57,101 bases of DNA from assembly GCF_003612125.1 (NCBI RefSeq), contig NZ_RAWI01000015.1:1-57101 (forward strand), written 5' to 3'. Under the pieces are notes generated by a model that saw only the letters and a program-made list of their open reading frames with translations, ran no database searches and was not told where the DNA came from. Positions 9,201 to 19,300 of this stretch are shown here, piece after piece. Position 1 is the first letter of the stretch, and each line of letters begins with the position of its first letter. This DNA comes from Corallococcus praedator (lineage in GTDB: Bacteria > Myxococcota > Myxococcia > Myxococcales > Myxococcaceae). The position numbers and the translations under genes were made by a program.

Positions 9201-10374
9201 AGAAGCTGGTGTCGCGCGTGGGCGTCAGCTCCTCCAGCAGCTTCTCGAACGGCACGTCCTGGTGTGCGTAGGCCCCCAGCGTCACGTCCACCACGCGCCG
9301 CAGCAGCTCGCGGAAGGTCGGGTCGCCGGACAGGTCCGTGCGCATGACCAGCGTGTTGAGGAAGAAGCCGATGAGCGGCTCCACCTCCGTCCGGTTCCGG
9401 TTGGCGATGTACGTGCCCACGCTGATCCGCGGCTCGCGCGTGTAGCGGAACAGCAGGGCCTGGAGTGACGCCAGCATCACCATGAAGATCGACGCCTTCT
9501 CCTGGCCCGCGATTCCCCGGAGCTGTCGCGTCACCGCCGCGTCCACGCGGAAGGACTGCTTGCCACCGGCATGGGTCCGGACCCGGGGACGCGGCCGATC
9601 CGTGGGCAGCATCAGCGCGCTGTCACTGCCCTCCAACTGCTTGCGCCAGTAGTCGAGCTGCGAGGTGAGCACGTCCCCGCGCAGGTGTTCCCGCTGCCAC
9701 ACCGCGAAGTCGGCGTACTGCAGCGGAAGTTCGGGGAGCGGTGAGGGTTGCTGCCGACTGAAGGCGTCGTAGAGGGCGGCCAGCTCCCGGACGAGGATGC
9801 CCGTGGACCAGCCGTCGGACACGATGTGGTGCACCACGAGCAGCAGGACGTGCTCTTCCGGTGCCAGCCGAACCAGCGTGGTCTGGAGCAGCGGCCCCCG
9901 GGCCAGGTCGAAGGACGCTCCGGCCACCTGGAGCGCCAGCGCCTGACAGCGCCCGCCGCGCTCGGCTTCGGGCAGGTGCGACAGGTCCACCACAGGCAGC
10001 GGGACGGTCAGGCGGGGGAGGACGGACTGGCGCGGTTCGCCGCCCTCGGAGACGAAGACGGTGCGCAGGCCCTCGTGGCGCCGGATGACTTCGTTGAGGC
10101 TTCGCTCCAGCACGTCGGGCTGGAGGGGTCCGAGCAGCCGCGCGAACTCCGGGATGTTGTAGGCAGGCGTGCCGGGTTCGAATTGGTCCAGAAACCACAG
10201 GCGGCGCTGCGGGAAGGAGAGCGGCAGAGGCTGATCCCGGGACGCCCGGGGGATGGCGGTGGGACGTGCCACCGACTCGGGCGTCGCGAGCGCGTTCTGC
10301 TGGCGCAGCTTGCGCAGGATGAGCTCGCGCTTCTCAGGGGAGAGCCCCGCCAGCTTTTTGGACAGCTCACTCAT
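6208..10374 (-). CDS. Terminal NRPS: C-A(Orn)-PCP-TE
   Basis: 1388 aa. A short basic N-terminal helix (LSPEKRELILRKLRQQ, residues 10-25) probably docks to the acidic tail of the preceding synthetase. The condensation domain has HHIVSDG at about residue 181. The adenylation domain has YTSGSTGRPKG at about 659; its hand-read code is D-V-G-E-I-G-S-I-D-K, the known ornithine code of gramicidin-type synthetases. The carrier domain has GGHS at about 1056. The type I thioesterase has GHSFG at about 1188 and a candidate catalytic His in PGDHM at about 1357. It adds the seventh residue and releases the chain, by hydrolysis or by cyclisation. It overlaps the upstream NRPS gene by 8 bp. Lys instead of Orn cannot be excluded. 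Which nucleophile the TE uses is unknown. Confidence 0.92.
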   Translation of the reverse strand: MSELSKKLAGLSPEKRELILRKLRQQNALATPESVARPTAIPRASRDQPLPLSFPQRRLWFLDQFEPGTPAYNIPEFARLLGPLQPDVLERSLNEVIRRHEGLRTVFVSEGGEPRQSVLPRLTVPLPVVDLSHLPEAERGGRCQALALQVAGASFDLARGPLLQTTLVRLAPEEHVLLLVVHHIVSDGWSTGILVRELAALYDAFSRQQPSPLPELPLQYADFAVWQREHLRGDVLTSQLDYWRKQLEGSDSALMLPTDRPRPRVRTHAGGKQSFRVDAAVTRQLRGIAGQEKASIFMVMLASLQALLFRYTREPRISVGTYIANRNRTEVEPLIGFFLNTLVMRTDLSGDPTFRELLRRVVDVTLGAYAHQDVPFEKLLEELTPTRDTSFSPFFQTMLVLQNTPEASTGPSRLRLEPFSVAGEPHAQFDLTLWLVEEAEGLEGIWEYNRDLFDASTIERMVAHFQTLLAGIAAHPEQRLRKLPLLPETERNRLLREWNQTERAFPAHVCLHHLIEGHAARTPDAIAVVDPTRRLTYAELDRQANQLAHHLRTLGVGPGRLTGIFLEKSVEVVVAVLAVLKAGGAYVPLDPSYPQDRTALMLADSRPQVLVTRDTLRAVLPASLPATVCLDTDAPAIASHPVTSPAQAVEPEQLAYVVYTSGSTGRPKGVMVTHRSLANAYFAWEDAYRLPTLRAHLQMASFSFDVFSGDFTRALGSGATLVLCPREWLLEPERLHTLMLREQVDCGEFVPAVVRLLMGHLEEQRQRLDFMRLVIVGSDTWDMREYHQLRALCGPQTRLVSSYGLSEATIDSTFFENATPTPSEQIVPIGRPFANSRMYLLDAQMQPLPIGVPGELYVGGDGLAQGYWGQAGLTAERFVPSPFDTTPGARLYRTGDMARYAADGTIGFIGRNDSQVKIRGHRIELDEIKAKLLEHASVQAIELLVHEEDGNRQLVAYLTLTVPGAVGPEELRQHLKQHLPPYMIPSAFILLEAFPLTPNGKVDRKALPAPKGLQRAQQEDFVAPRDEVERQLTAVWEELLSMRPIGVHDSFFDLGGHSLLAVRLTVRIREQLGRTLPLATLFQGPTIEQLARALRDDAPARPWSPLVELHSGHGQPPLFFVPGAGGNTLYLRDLAKRLGSTRTVYGLQARGLDGLTPAHQSVEEMAECYVEALRQVQAHGPYFLLGHSFGSWIAFEMAQRLRKQGETVAFLGVLNTTIPLEPAAHTEAPAFDDADWMASVASTAGRLYGADLILTAEELRPLSPEERRAELTRRLVATGLLPPGTSSQHVHGLIEVYKTAYRIDYLPRDTVPVPITLFQAHERHEDDGIVPTDFAGDATWGWKRYADRPVHVEQVPGDHMTMMVAPHVEPLAEKLREHLDRARAEVSG

Positions 10375-13300
10375 TGGCGCCCTCCAGCAGCTTCTCCAGC
10401 TCCTCTTCCGACAAACCGTCCACCTCGTCCATCGCCTGCGCGAGCGCGACCGAGTCCGCCTGTTCGAGCTGCGCGAGGACGACCTGCTCCGCCAGCTCCG
10501 CGATGGTGGGGTACTCGAAGAGGGCGCGCAGGGGCAGCGTCACCTGGAACGCGGTGTTCGCACGGGAGATGATCTGCGTGGCCAGCAGCGAGTGCCCGCC
10601 GATGTCGAAGAAGGTGTCCAGCACGCTGATGGACTCCAGCCCCAACACCTCGCGCCAGATGGCGAGCAGGTCCGTCTCCGTGGGCGAACGAGGCGGTACG
10701 AACTGGGCTTCCGCGGCGCGCGCGGTGGCATCCGGCGCGGGCAGGGCCCTGCGGTCCACCTTCCCGTTGGGCGTCAGCGGGAGCGCGTCCATCCGGACCA
10801 TGAGCGCCGGGATCATGTAGTCGGGAAGCCGCTCGCGCAGGAAGTCACGGAGCACGGTGGTGTCCAGCGCCTCCGAGGCGCCGACCACGTAGGCGACGAG
10901 GCGCCGGGGGCTCTTGGGGTCTTCCCGCAGGACGACGACCGCGCTCTGGACGGAAGGGTGCCGTCCCAGCGTGGACTCAATCTCTCCCAGCTCCACGCGG
11001 AAGCCGCGCAGCTTCACCTGGGTGTCCGCGCGGCCCATGAACTCGATGTTGCCGTCCGGCAGGTAGCGCGCCCGGTCTCCCGTCCGGTACAGCCGTGCGC
11101 CGGGGGGGCCGAACGGGTCCGGCACGAAGCGTTCGGCCGTCAGCTCCGGGCGGAGGCGGTAGCCCCGGGCCACGCCCTCACCGCCGATGAACAGCTCTCC
11201 CGCGAGGCCCGCGGGCACCGGCTGCTGGTGCGTGTCCAGGACGTAGAGCCGGTTGTTCGCGAAGGGCTTCCCGATGGGCACGAGCTGGTTGCCCTCCGTG
11301 CCCAGGCCGTCGCCGTCGAACCACGTGCTGTCGATGGTGGCCTCGGTGACGCCGTAGGAGTTGATCAGCCGCGTGGTGCCGCCGATGACGCCGCGCAGCC
11401 GGTGGTACTCGCTGACGAACCACGCATCCGAACCCGCGATGAGCGCGCGCATGAAGTCCAGCCGCTGCCGCGTGTCCTCCAGGTGCTGGAGCAGGCCCCG
11501 GAGCACGGCCGGGACGAACTCCGCGCAGTCCACCTGTTCGTCCTTCATGAGGGCATGGAGCTTCGTCGGTTCCAGCAGCCATTCGCGGGGGCAGAGCACC
11601 AGCTTGCCGCCAGAGCCCATCGCCCGGGCGAAGTCGCCCGCGAAGACGTCGAAGGAGAAGCTCGCCATCTGCAGGTGGCTGCGGCAGCCCTCCGTCAGCT
11701 CATAGCTTCGCTCCCAGCCCAGGTACGCGTTGGCCCAGTTGCGGTGGGAGACCATGACGCCCTTGGGCGTGCCCGTGGAGCCGGACGTGAAGACGACGTA
11801 GGCCAGCTCCTCCGGCGAGGAGCGCCAGGGCGGTGCATTCGCGGGGAGCGGGGCCCGCGCGGGGGCTTCCTCCTCCAGCAGGTACAGCTCCACGGCGGGG
11901 TTCGACAGCGTCTCCGCGATGTCCCGCTGCGTGAGCAGCAGGGACAGGCGGGCCTCGGAGATCATCCGCGTGAGCCGCTCGGAGGGGTAGGAGGGATCCA
12001 GCGGCACGTACGCGCCGCCCGCCTTGAGGATGCCCAGCAGCGCGATGATCAGCTCGGGCGACTTCTCCAGGCAGACGCCCACGAGGTGCTCCGGTCCGAC
12101 GCCGCGAGCACGCAGATGGTGCGCGAGCCGGTTGGCGCGCTCCTCCAACTGGCCGTAGGTGAGCGGCGCGCTTCCCGGTGAGGCGACGGCGATGGCATCG
12201 GGTGTCCGCCGCGCGTGGGCTTCGATGAGCTCGGGGAGGCAGGCCATCTGGCCGGGCTCCACGAGGGTGTCGTTCCACTCCACCAGCACGCGGTGACGTT
12301 CGGCCCCCGTGAGCAGGGACAACTGCCACAGGCGCTTGTCCTCCGCTTCGGTCATGCCCTCCAGCACCGTGCCCATCTGTTCGAGCATCCGCTCCACGGC
12401 CGCGGCTTCGAGCCTGGGGGATTCAAAGTCGATGTGGAGCAGCAGCTCGCGGTCGGCGTGGGCGGTGAGGGTCAGCGGGTAGTTCGTGCGCTCCTGGGCG
12501 ACCACGTCCCGGATCTCGAACTGGCTGGCGCCCTGCCGCACCGCCTCCTCGACGGGGTAGTTCTCGAAGACGAAGATGCTCTCGAAGAGCGGCGTGCCAC
12601 GCGGCACCGGGCTCCATCCCTGGACCTGGACCAGCGGCGCGTATTCGTACGGTGCGCGCTCCACCTGCCAGTCCTGGAAGGCCTTCAGCCAGTCCACCAC
12701 CTTCTGCTCGGGCGGCAGCTTCACGCGCGTCGGCAGGGTGTTGATGAAGAGGCCCACCATCTGCTCCACGCCCGGCAACTCAGGCGGACGGCCAGCCACG
12801 GTGGCGCCGAAGACGACGTCCTCCGCGCCGGCATGTCGCCCGAGCACCAACGCCCAGGCTGCCTGCACCAACGTGTTGAGCGTCACCTGATGGCGGCGCG
12901 ACAGTGCGCGCAGCCGCTCCGTCACTTCGGCGGACAGGTGCCGCCTGCGCTCGCCCATCACTTGCGGCGCGCTCCGGGCCTGTCCTCCGGACTCACCTGG
13001 GAGCGGCGTCGGCTCACCGAAGCCCTTCAGCGCTTCACGCCACCAGCCCTCGGCCTGGGCCGTTCCCTGCTTCACGAGCCACGCGACGTAGTCCCGGTAG
13101 AGCGGAGGCTCTTCCATCCGCAGCGGCTGCTGGCGGGTCGCGGCGTCGTAGAACGCCAGCATCTCGTTGAGCACCCGGCCGACGCTCCAGCCGTCCAGGA
13201 GCAGGTGGTGGAAGCTCCACACCACGCGCCAACTGCGCTCCGCCAACCGCAGCACGGCCACGCGCATCAACGGGGCCTGCTTCGGGTTGAAGCCGCGCGC

Positions 13301-16300
13301 CTGATCCGTGGCCATCCAATCGGACTGCCAGCGCTGCTGCACTTCGGGCGGCTTGTCGCGCAGGTCGTGCTCCTCCCACGGGAGGTGGACCTCGCGCTGG
13401 ACGACCTGGAGCGGCTGGGCCAGTCCCTCCCAAGCGAAGCGGGTGCGCAGGATGGGGTAGCGCGCGATGATCTGCTGCCATGCGCGGCGCAGCGCCGCCA
13501 CGTCCAGGTCCGCCTCCAGCGTCCAGGCGGCCCGTTCGAAGTACACGCTCTCCCGGGGATCCAGCAGGGCGTGGAAGAGCATGCCCTGCTGCATGGGAGA
13601 CAGCGGGTACAGGTCCACGATGCCGGGGCTGGTGCGCACCAGCTCGTCCAGCGCGGGCTGCGACAGCGGGGCCAGGGGGAAGTCCCCAGGCGACACGCGC
13701 GCCGCGTCCTCGGAGGCCCGCTGCGCCACCAGCGTCCGCAGGGCCTGGAGGTACTCCGCCGCCACCCGCTCCAGCGTGGCCTGCTGGTGCAGTGCCTGGC
13801 TGTAGGTGAACGACACTTCCAACCTGCCGCCGAGCACATGGGCGTTCACGTCCAGCACCTGCCGGCGCCGGCCGAGGCTCCCATGCGGCGAGCCGGAGGG
13901 CTCATCCGAGGCAGTGAACAGGGACGCGGGCGACAAGGCCGAGTCGAGCTGGCCCAGATAGTTGAAGGACACCTGGGGCTCGGGCTGCGCCTGGATCCGC
14001 TGGCCCACGTCGTCCTTGCGCAGGTAGCGCAGCAGGCCGTAGCCAAGGCCCTTGCGCGGCACCTGCTGCAACGCGTCCCGCACCGCCCGGAGTCGGGCCC
14101 CGGGCGTGCCACCTTCGGGCAGCTCCAACGTCACCGGATAGGTGGTCGTGAACCAGCCGACCGTGCGGCTCAGGTCCACGTCCTCGAAGATCTCCTCACG
14201 GCCATGGCCTTCCAACTGCACGCGCACCCGGGACTGGTTCGTCCAGGAGGAGAGCGCCTGGGCCAGGGCGGCAATCAGCACCTCGTCGATGCGGGCACGC
14301 CAGGACTTCGGCACCTCCTGGAGCAGCAGCCGGGTCTCCTCGGTCTCCAGGGAGACCGTCACCGTGCGGGCCGACGCGTGCGTGTTCGCGCCCGTCGCGT
14401 CGTCCACGGGCAGGGCCTGCACGTCGCTGGACTGTCCCAGCCAGTACGCGGCCTCCTGCTCCAGCTCCGGTCCCTGCGCGTGGTGCTCCAGTCGCTGGGC
14501 CCACGCGAGGAAGGACGTCGTCTTCGGCGGCAGCGACGCCGGGGCATCGCGCAGGAGCTGCTGGCACGCCGACTCCAGGTCCATGAGCAGCACGCGCCAG
14601 GACACCGCGTCCATCACCAGGTGGTGGATGGCGAGGAGCAGGCGGGTGCCACGCTGGGCGCCCAGGTCGAACAGGACGGCGGCCATCAACGGGGCCTGCT
14701 CCAGACGGAAGCCCGCCTGGGCCCGCTGTGCTTCGACTTCCAGTGCCGCGCGCTGGGGGCCGTCCTCCAGGCCGGAGAGGTCCACCTGACGCAGCGTCAC
14801 GGTGTTCTCCAGGCCCGTGCCCGTCTGCTTCCATCCCTCGGGCGTCGAATCGAAGCGCAGCCGCAGCACGTCGTGGTGGGCCACCAGGGCGCGCAGCGCC
14901 TCCTCCAGCAGGGCGGGTGCGAGCGGCTGACGCAAGCCCAACAGCACGGCCTGGTTGTAGTGGTGGGGCTGGGGGCGCTCCCACTCGAAGAACCAGCGCT
15001 GGATGGGCGTGAGCGGGCCGGGGCCCATCACCGCGCCCTGTTCAGCCTGGGGCCGCTGTGCCTGGCCCACCTGCGGCGCCAGCGACGCGATGGTCTTGTG
15101 TTGGAAGACCTGTTTCGGGGTGATGTAGAGCCCGGCTTCCGTGGCGCGCGCGATGACCTGGATGCTGACGATGGAGTCGCCACCCAGCTCGAAGAAGTCG
15201 TCGTGGATGCCCACGCGCTCGCGCGAAAGCACCGATGCCCAGATGTCCGCCAGCGCCTGCTCCACCGGCGTGCGCGGGGCCACGTAGGTGGACTCGCGCT
15301 GCTGCGGGTGTTGCTGCTCCAGCGAGGGCAGGGCCTTGCGGTCCACCTTCCCGTGGGCGGTCAGCGGCAGGGCCTGGAGCAGGACGAAGGCCGAGGGCAC
15401 CATGTACTCGGGCAGCCGTGCGGCCAGCCCGTCGCGCAGCGCCCTGGGCTCCGGGTTCATGCCCTCTTCGGGGACGACGTAGGCGACGAGCTGCTTGCGG
15501 CCCGGCGCCTCCTCGCGCAGCGCGACCGCGACCGCGCTGACCTCCGGACGCTCCGCCAGCGCGGCTTCAATCTCTTCCAGTTCGATGCGGAAGCCGCGCA
15601 GCTTCACCTGCTGATCCAGGCGGCCCAGGAACTCCAGCGACCCATCCGCGCGCAGCCGCACGCGGTCCCCCGAGCGGTACATCCGCGCGCCCGGCACCGT
15701 GCCGAAGGGCTCCGGCACGAAGCGTTCGGCCGTCAGCTCCGGACGGTCCAGGTAGCCGCGCGCCACGCCCACGCCCGCGATGTACAGCTCGCCGGGCACG
15801 CCCACGGGCAGGGGCTGCATCCGCGCATCCAGCACGTACAGCCGCACGTTGGGCCAGGCCTTGCCGATGCCGGGTCGCTCCGGATCCACGTGGTCCTCCA
15901 GCGACGCGCAGACCGTCACCTCCGTGGGGCCGTACGCGTTGATGAAGTGGCAGGCGCCCACCCACCGGCGCGCCAGCTCCGGCGTGCACGTCTCGCCCGC
16001 GGAGATGAGCGTCTCCAGCGCCGGCAGCCCCGTGGGCTCCAGCCGCGCGAGCACCGACGGCGTCAGCGTCACGGTGGTGATGGCCTGCGAGGCCAGCAGC
16101 GCCTGCAACGGAGGCCCGGGCATGATGTCGTCGCGCGACGCCAGACACAGCCGCGCGCCCGCCAGGAGCGTGGAGAAGACCTCACACACCGATGCGTCGA
16201 AGCCGAAGGCCGCGAATTGCAGCACGCGGCTCGCGGGGTGGAGCCGGTGGCCACGACCGGCCGCCAGCGCCGTGTTGCACAGGCCCCGGTGCGACAGCAG

Positions 16301-19300
16301 CGTGCCCTTGGGCCGTCCCGTCGAACCGGAGGTGAAGATGATGTACGCCAGATTGTCGGGCGACAGCTCCACGCCCGGCGGCGTCACGGGCTTCCGGGCA
16401 ATCTGTGGCCATTCGGAATCCAGGCACACCAGCAGCCCCAGCGAGGGCAGCTCCTCCGCCAGATGCTCCTGCGTGACGAGCACCGGGATGGACGCGTCCT
16501 GCATCATCAGGCCCAGGCGCTCCACCGGATAGGTGGGATCCAACGGCAGCCACGCGCCCCCGGCCTTGAGGATGCCGAGGATGCCCACCACCATGTCCAG
16601 CGAGCGCTCCACGCACAGGCCCACCCGCGACTCGGGCCCCACGCCGCGCTCCTTCAAGTACCAGGCGAGCTGGTTGGCGCGGGCGTCCAGCTCCCGGTAG
16701 GTGAGCTGCTTCTCCTCGAAGGAGACGGCCACCGCATCGGGCGTGCGCGCCGCCTGCGCCTCGAAGAGCTGGTGGGCGAGGAGGACTTCGGGAAGGGGCG
16801 ACGCCGTGTCGTTCCACGCGCCCAGGACTTGATGGCGCTCCTGCGCGGACAGCAGCGGCAGTCGGGAGATGCGCTCCTCGGGCCGGGCCAGCGCGCCCAG
16901 CAGCACTTCGCGCAGGTGGCCCATCATCCGGTCGATGGTGGCCTGCGTGTAGAGGTCGGTGCTGTATTCGCACAGGCATTCCAGACCGCGCGCCGTGTCG
17001 GTCACCACCCACGTCATGTCGAACTTGGCGGCGCCGGTGCTGCTGCTCTCCTCGCGCAACGTCAGCCCGGGCAGCTCCAGGTCGGAGGAGGGCGCGTTCT
17101 GGAGGATGAGCTTCACCTGGAACAGCGGCGAGTACGCGAGGTCGCGCTCGGGGTTGAGTGCCTTCACCAGGTCCTCGAAGGGCAGGTCCTGGTGGGCATA
17201 CGCCGCCAGCGCTTCCCGCCGCGCCTGGGCGAGCAGCGCGCGGAAGGACGGGTCTCCACCCAGGTCGCCCCGCATGACGAGCTGGTTGACGAAGAAGCCG
17301 ATGAGGCCCTCCGTCCCGGAGTGATTGCGATTGGCGATGTCCGTGCCGAAGACGATGTCCGTCTCGCCGGTGGAGCGGTGCAGCAGCACCTGGAAGGCCG
17401 CCATCAGCGCCATGAAGGGCGTGACACTCTCGCGGCGGCAGAGGTCCCGCAGCTTCGCGGCCGCGTCCTCGGGCAGCAGCAACCCCTGGTGCGTGGCGCC
17501 GAGGAAGCGCTGCACGGGAGGACGCGGGAAGTCCGTGGGCAGGTCCAGGAAGGCCGGAGCCCCCGCCAGTCGCTGCTTCCAGTAGTCCCGCTGGCGCTCC
17601 AGCACCGGGCCCGACAACCACTCGCGCTGCCAGCGCGCATAGTCGCCGTATTGCACCGGCAGGCGAGGCAGCAGCGAGGGCTGATTCGCGGAGAAGGCGC
17701 GGTACAGCTCCGCCACCTCCTGCACGAGCACGGACAGGGACCAGCCGTCCGCGACGATGTGGTGCAGCGTCAGCAGGAGCAGGTGCTCGTCCTCACCCAG
17801 CCGGATGAGCGCGCCCCGGAAGAGCGGGCCGGTGGACAGCGTGAAGGGCCGCTGAGCCTCTTCCGTGGCCAGCCGCCGGGCCTCTTCCTCGCGGCGCTCG
17901 GCCGGAAGTGCTCGCAGGTCGATGAATTCCAGCGCCGGGGTCGCCTCCGGAGCGATGCGCTGCACCGGGGCCTGTCCGCTCATCTGGAACGTCGTGCGGA
18001 GGATTTCGTGGCGGCGCAGCAGCTCTTCCAGACAGCGGCGCACGGTCTCCGGCACGAGCGTGCCCGTCAGCCGGAGGACGGCGGGCATGTTGTAGAAGGC
18101 GCTGCCGGACTGCATCTGATCCAGGAACCACAGGCGCTGCTGCGCGAAGGACAGCGGCAGTGCTTCCTCGCGGGGGTAGGCCGTGAGCGGCGGCGGGGGC
18201 GCCTCGCCGGCTCCGTGGGCGCGCAGGGCCTGGAGGTGCTCGGCCAGCGTGGCCACCGTGGGCGCCTCGAAGAGCGCGGAGATGGGCAACTCCAGACCGA
18301 AGGCTTCACGCACGCGCGACACCACCTGCGTGGCCAACAGGGAGTGTCCGCCCAGGTCGAAGAAGTGGTCGTGGATGCCGAACCGGTCCGTGCGCAGCAC
18401 GTCCGCCCAGATGCTGGCGACCAGCGACTCGGTGTCGTTGCGCGGGCCCACGACCGTGTCGATGGCCCGCAGCGTGGGCGAGGAGAGCCCCTTGCGGTTC
18501 ACCTTGCCGTTGGAGGTGAGGGGCAGCTCCTCCATCGCCACGAAGGCGGAGGGAATCATGTAGCCGGGCAGCCGCTGCAGCAGATGGGTGCGCAGGCTGA
18601 TGGCCTCCACCTGCCGCTCCGGGCTGGGCACGACGTAGGCGACCAGCTTCGGGTCGCCGGGCTCGTCCTCGCGCACCAGCACCACGGCGTCGTGCACGGA
18701 GGTGTGCATGCGCAGCGCGGCTTCAATCTCTCCCAGCTCGATGCGGTAGCCGCGCAGCTTCACCTGGCCATCGCGGCGGCCGATGAAGTCGAGCGTCCCA
18801 TCCGGCAGGAAGCGCGCGAGGTCGCCCGTGCGGTAGAGGCGCTGACCGGGCCGGCCGCTGAAGGGGTCCGGCACGAAGCGCTCCGCGGTGAGCGAGGGAC
18901 GCATCAGGTAGCCGCGCGCCACGCCCGCGCCGCCGATGTACAGCTCGCCCGCCACGGCGACCGGCACGGGCTGCATCCGCTCATCGAGGATGTACAGCTC
19001 CGTGTTGGAGATGGGCCGGCCAATGGGCACGATGCCCTCGCGCAGGCCGTCTCTGGTGACGTCATGGATGGAGCAGCCGACGACGGTCTCCGTGGGACCG
19101 TACTCGTTGATCAACCGGACGCCCGGCGCGTGCTCCCGCCAGAACTCCGCCGTGGCCGGGGCCAGGGCCTCACCGCCCACGACGAAGGTGCTGTCCAGCC
19201 GGGCCAGCGCGGCCGGCGGTATCAGATGGGAGAGCGCCTGGAGGTGCGCGGGCGTGAGCTTGACCAGCTCGTGCCCCCGCTCCTCCTGCAACACCCGCGC

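Noticed and set aside
13800-15094. The epimerase segment as an extra condensation domain, which would imply a stalled module
   Set aside because: HHLVMDAVSWR, EGHGRE and FNYLGQ are epimerase motifs, and a D-acceptor type condensation domain follows.
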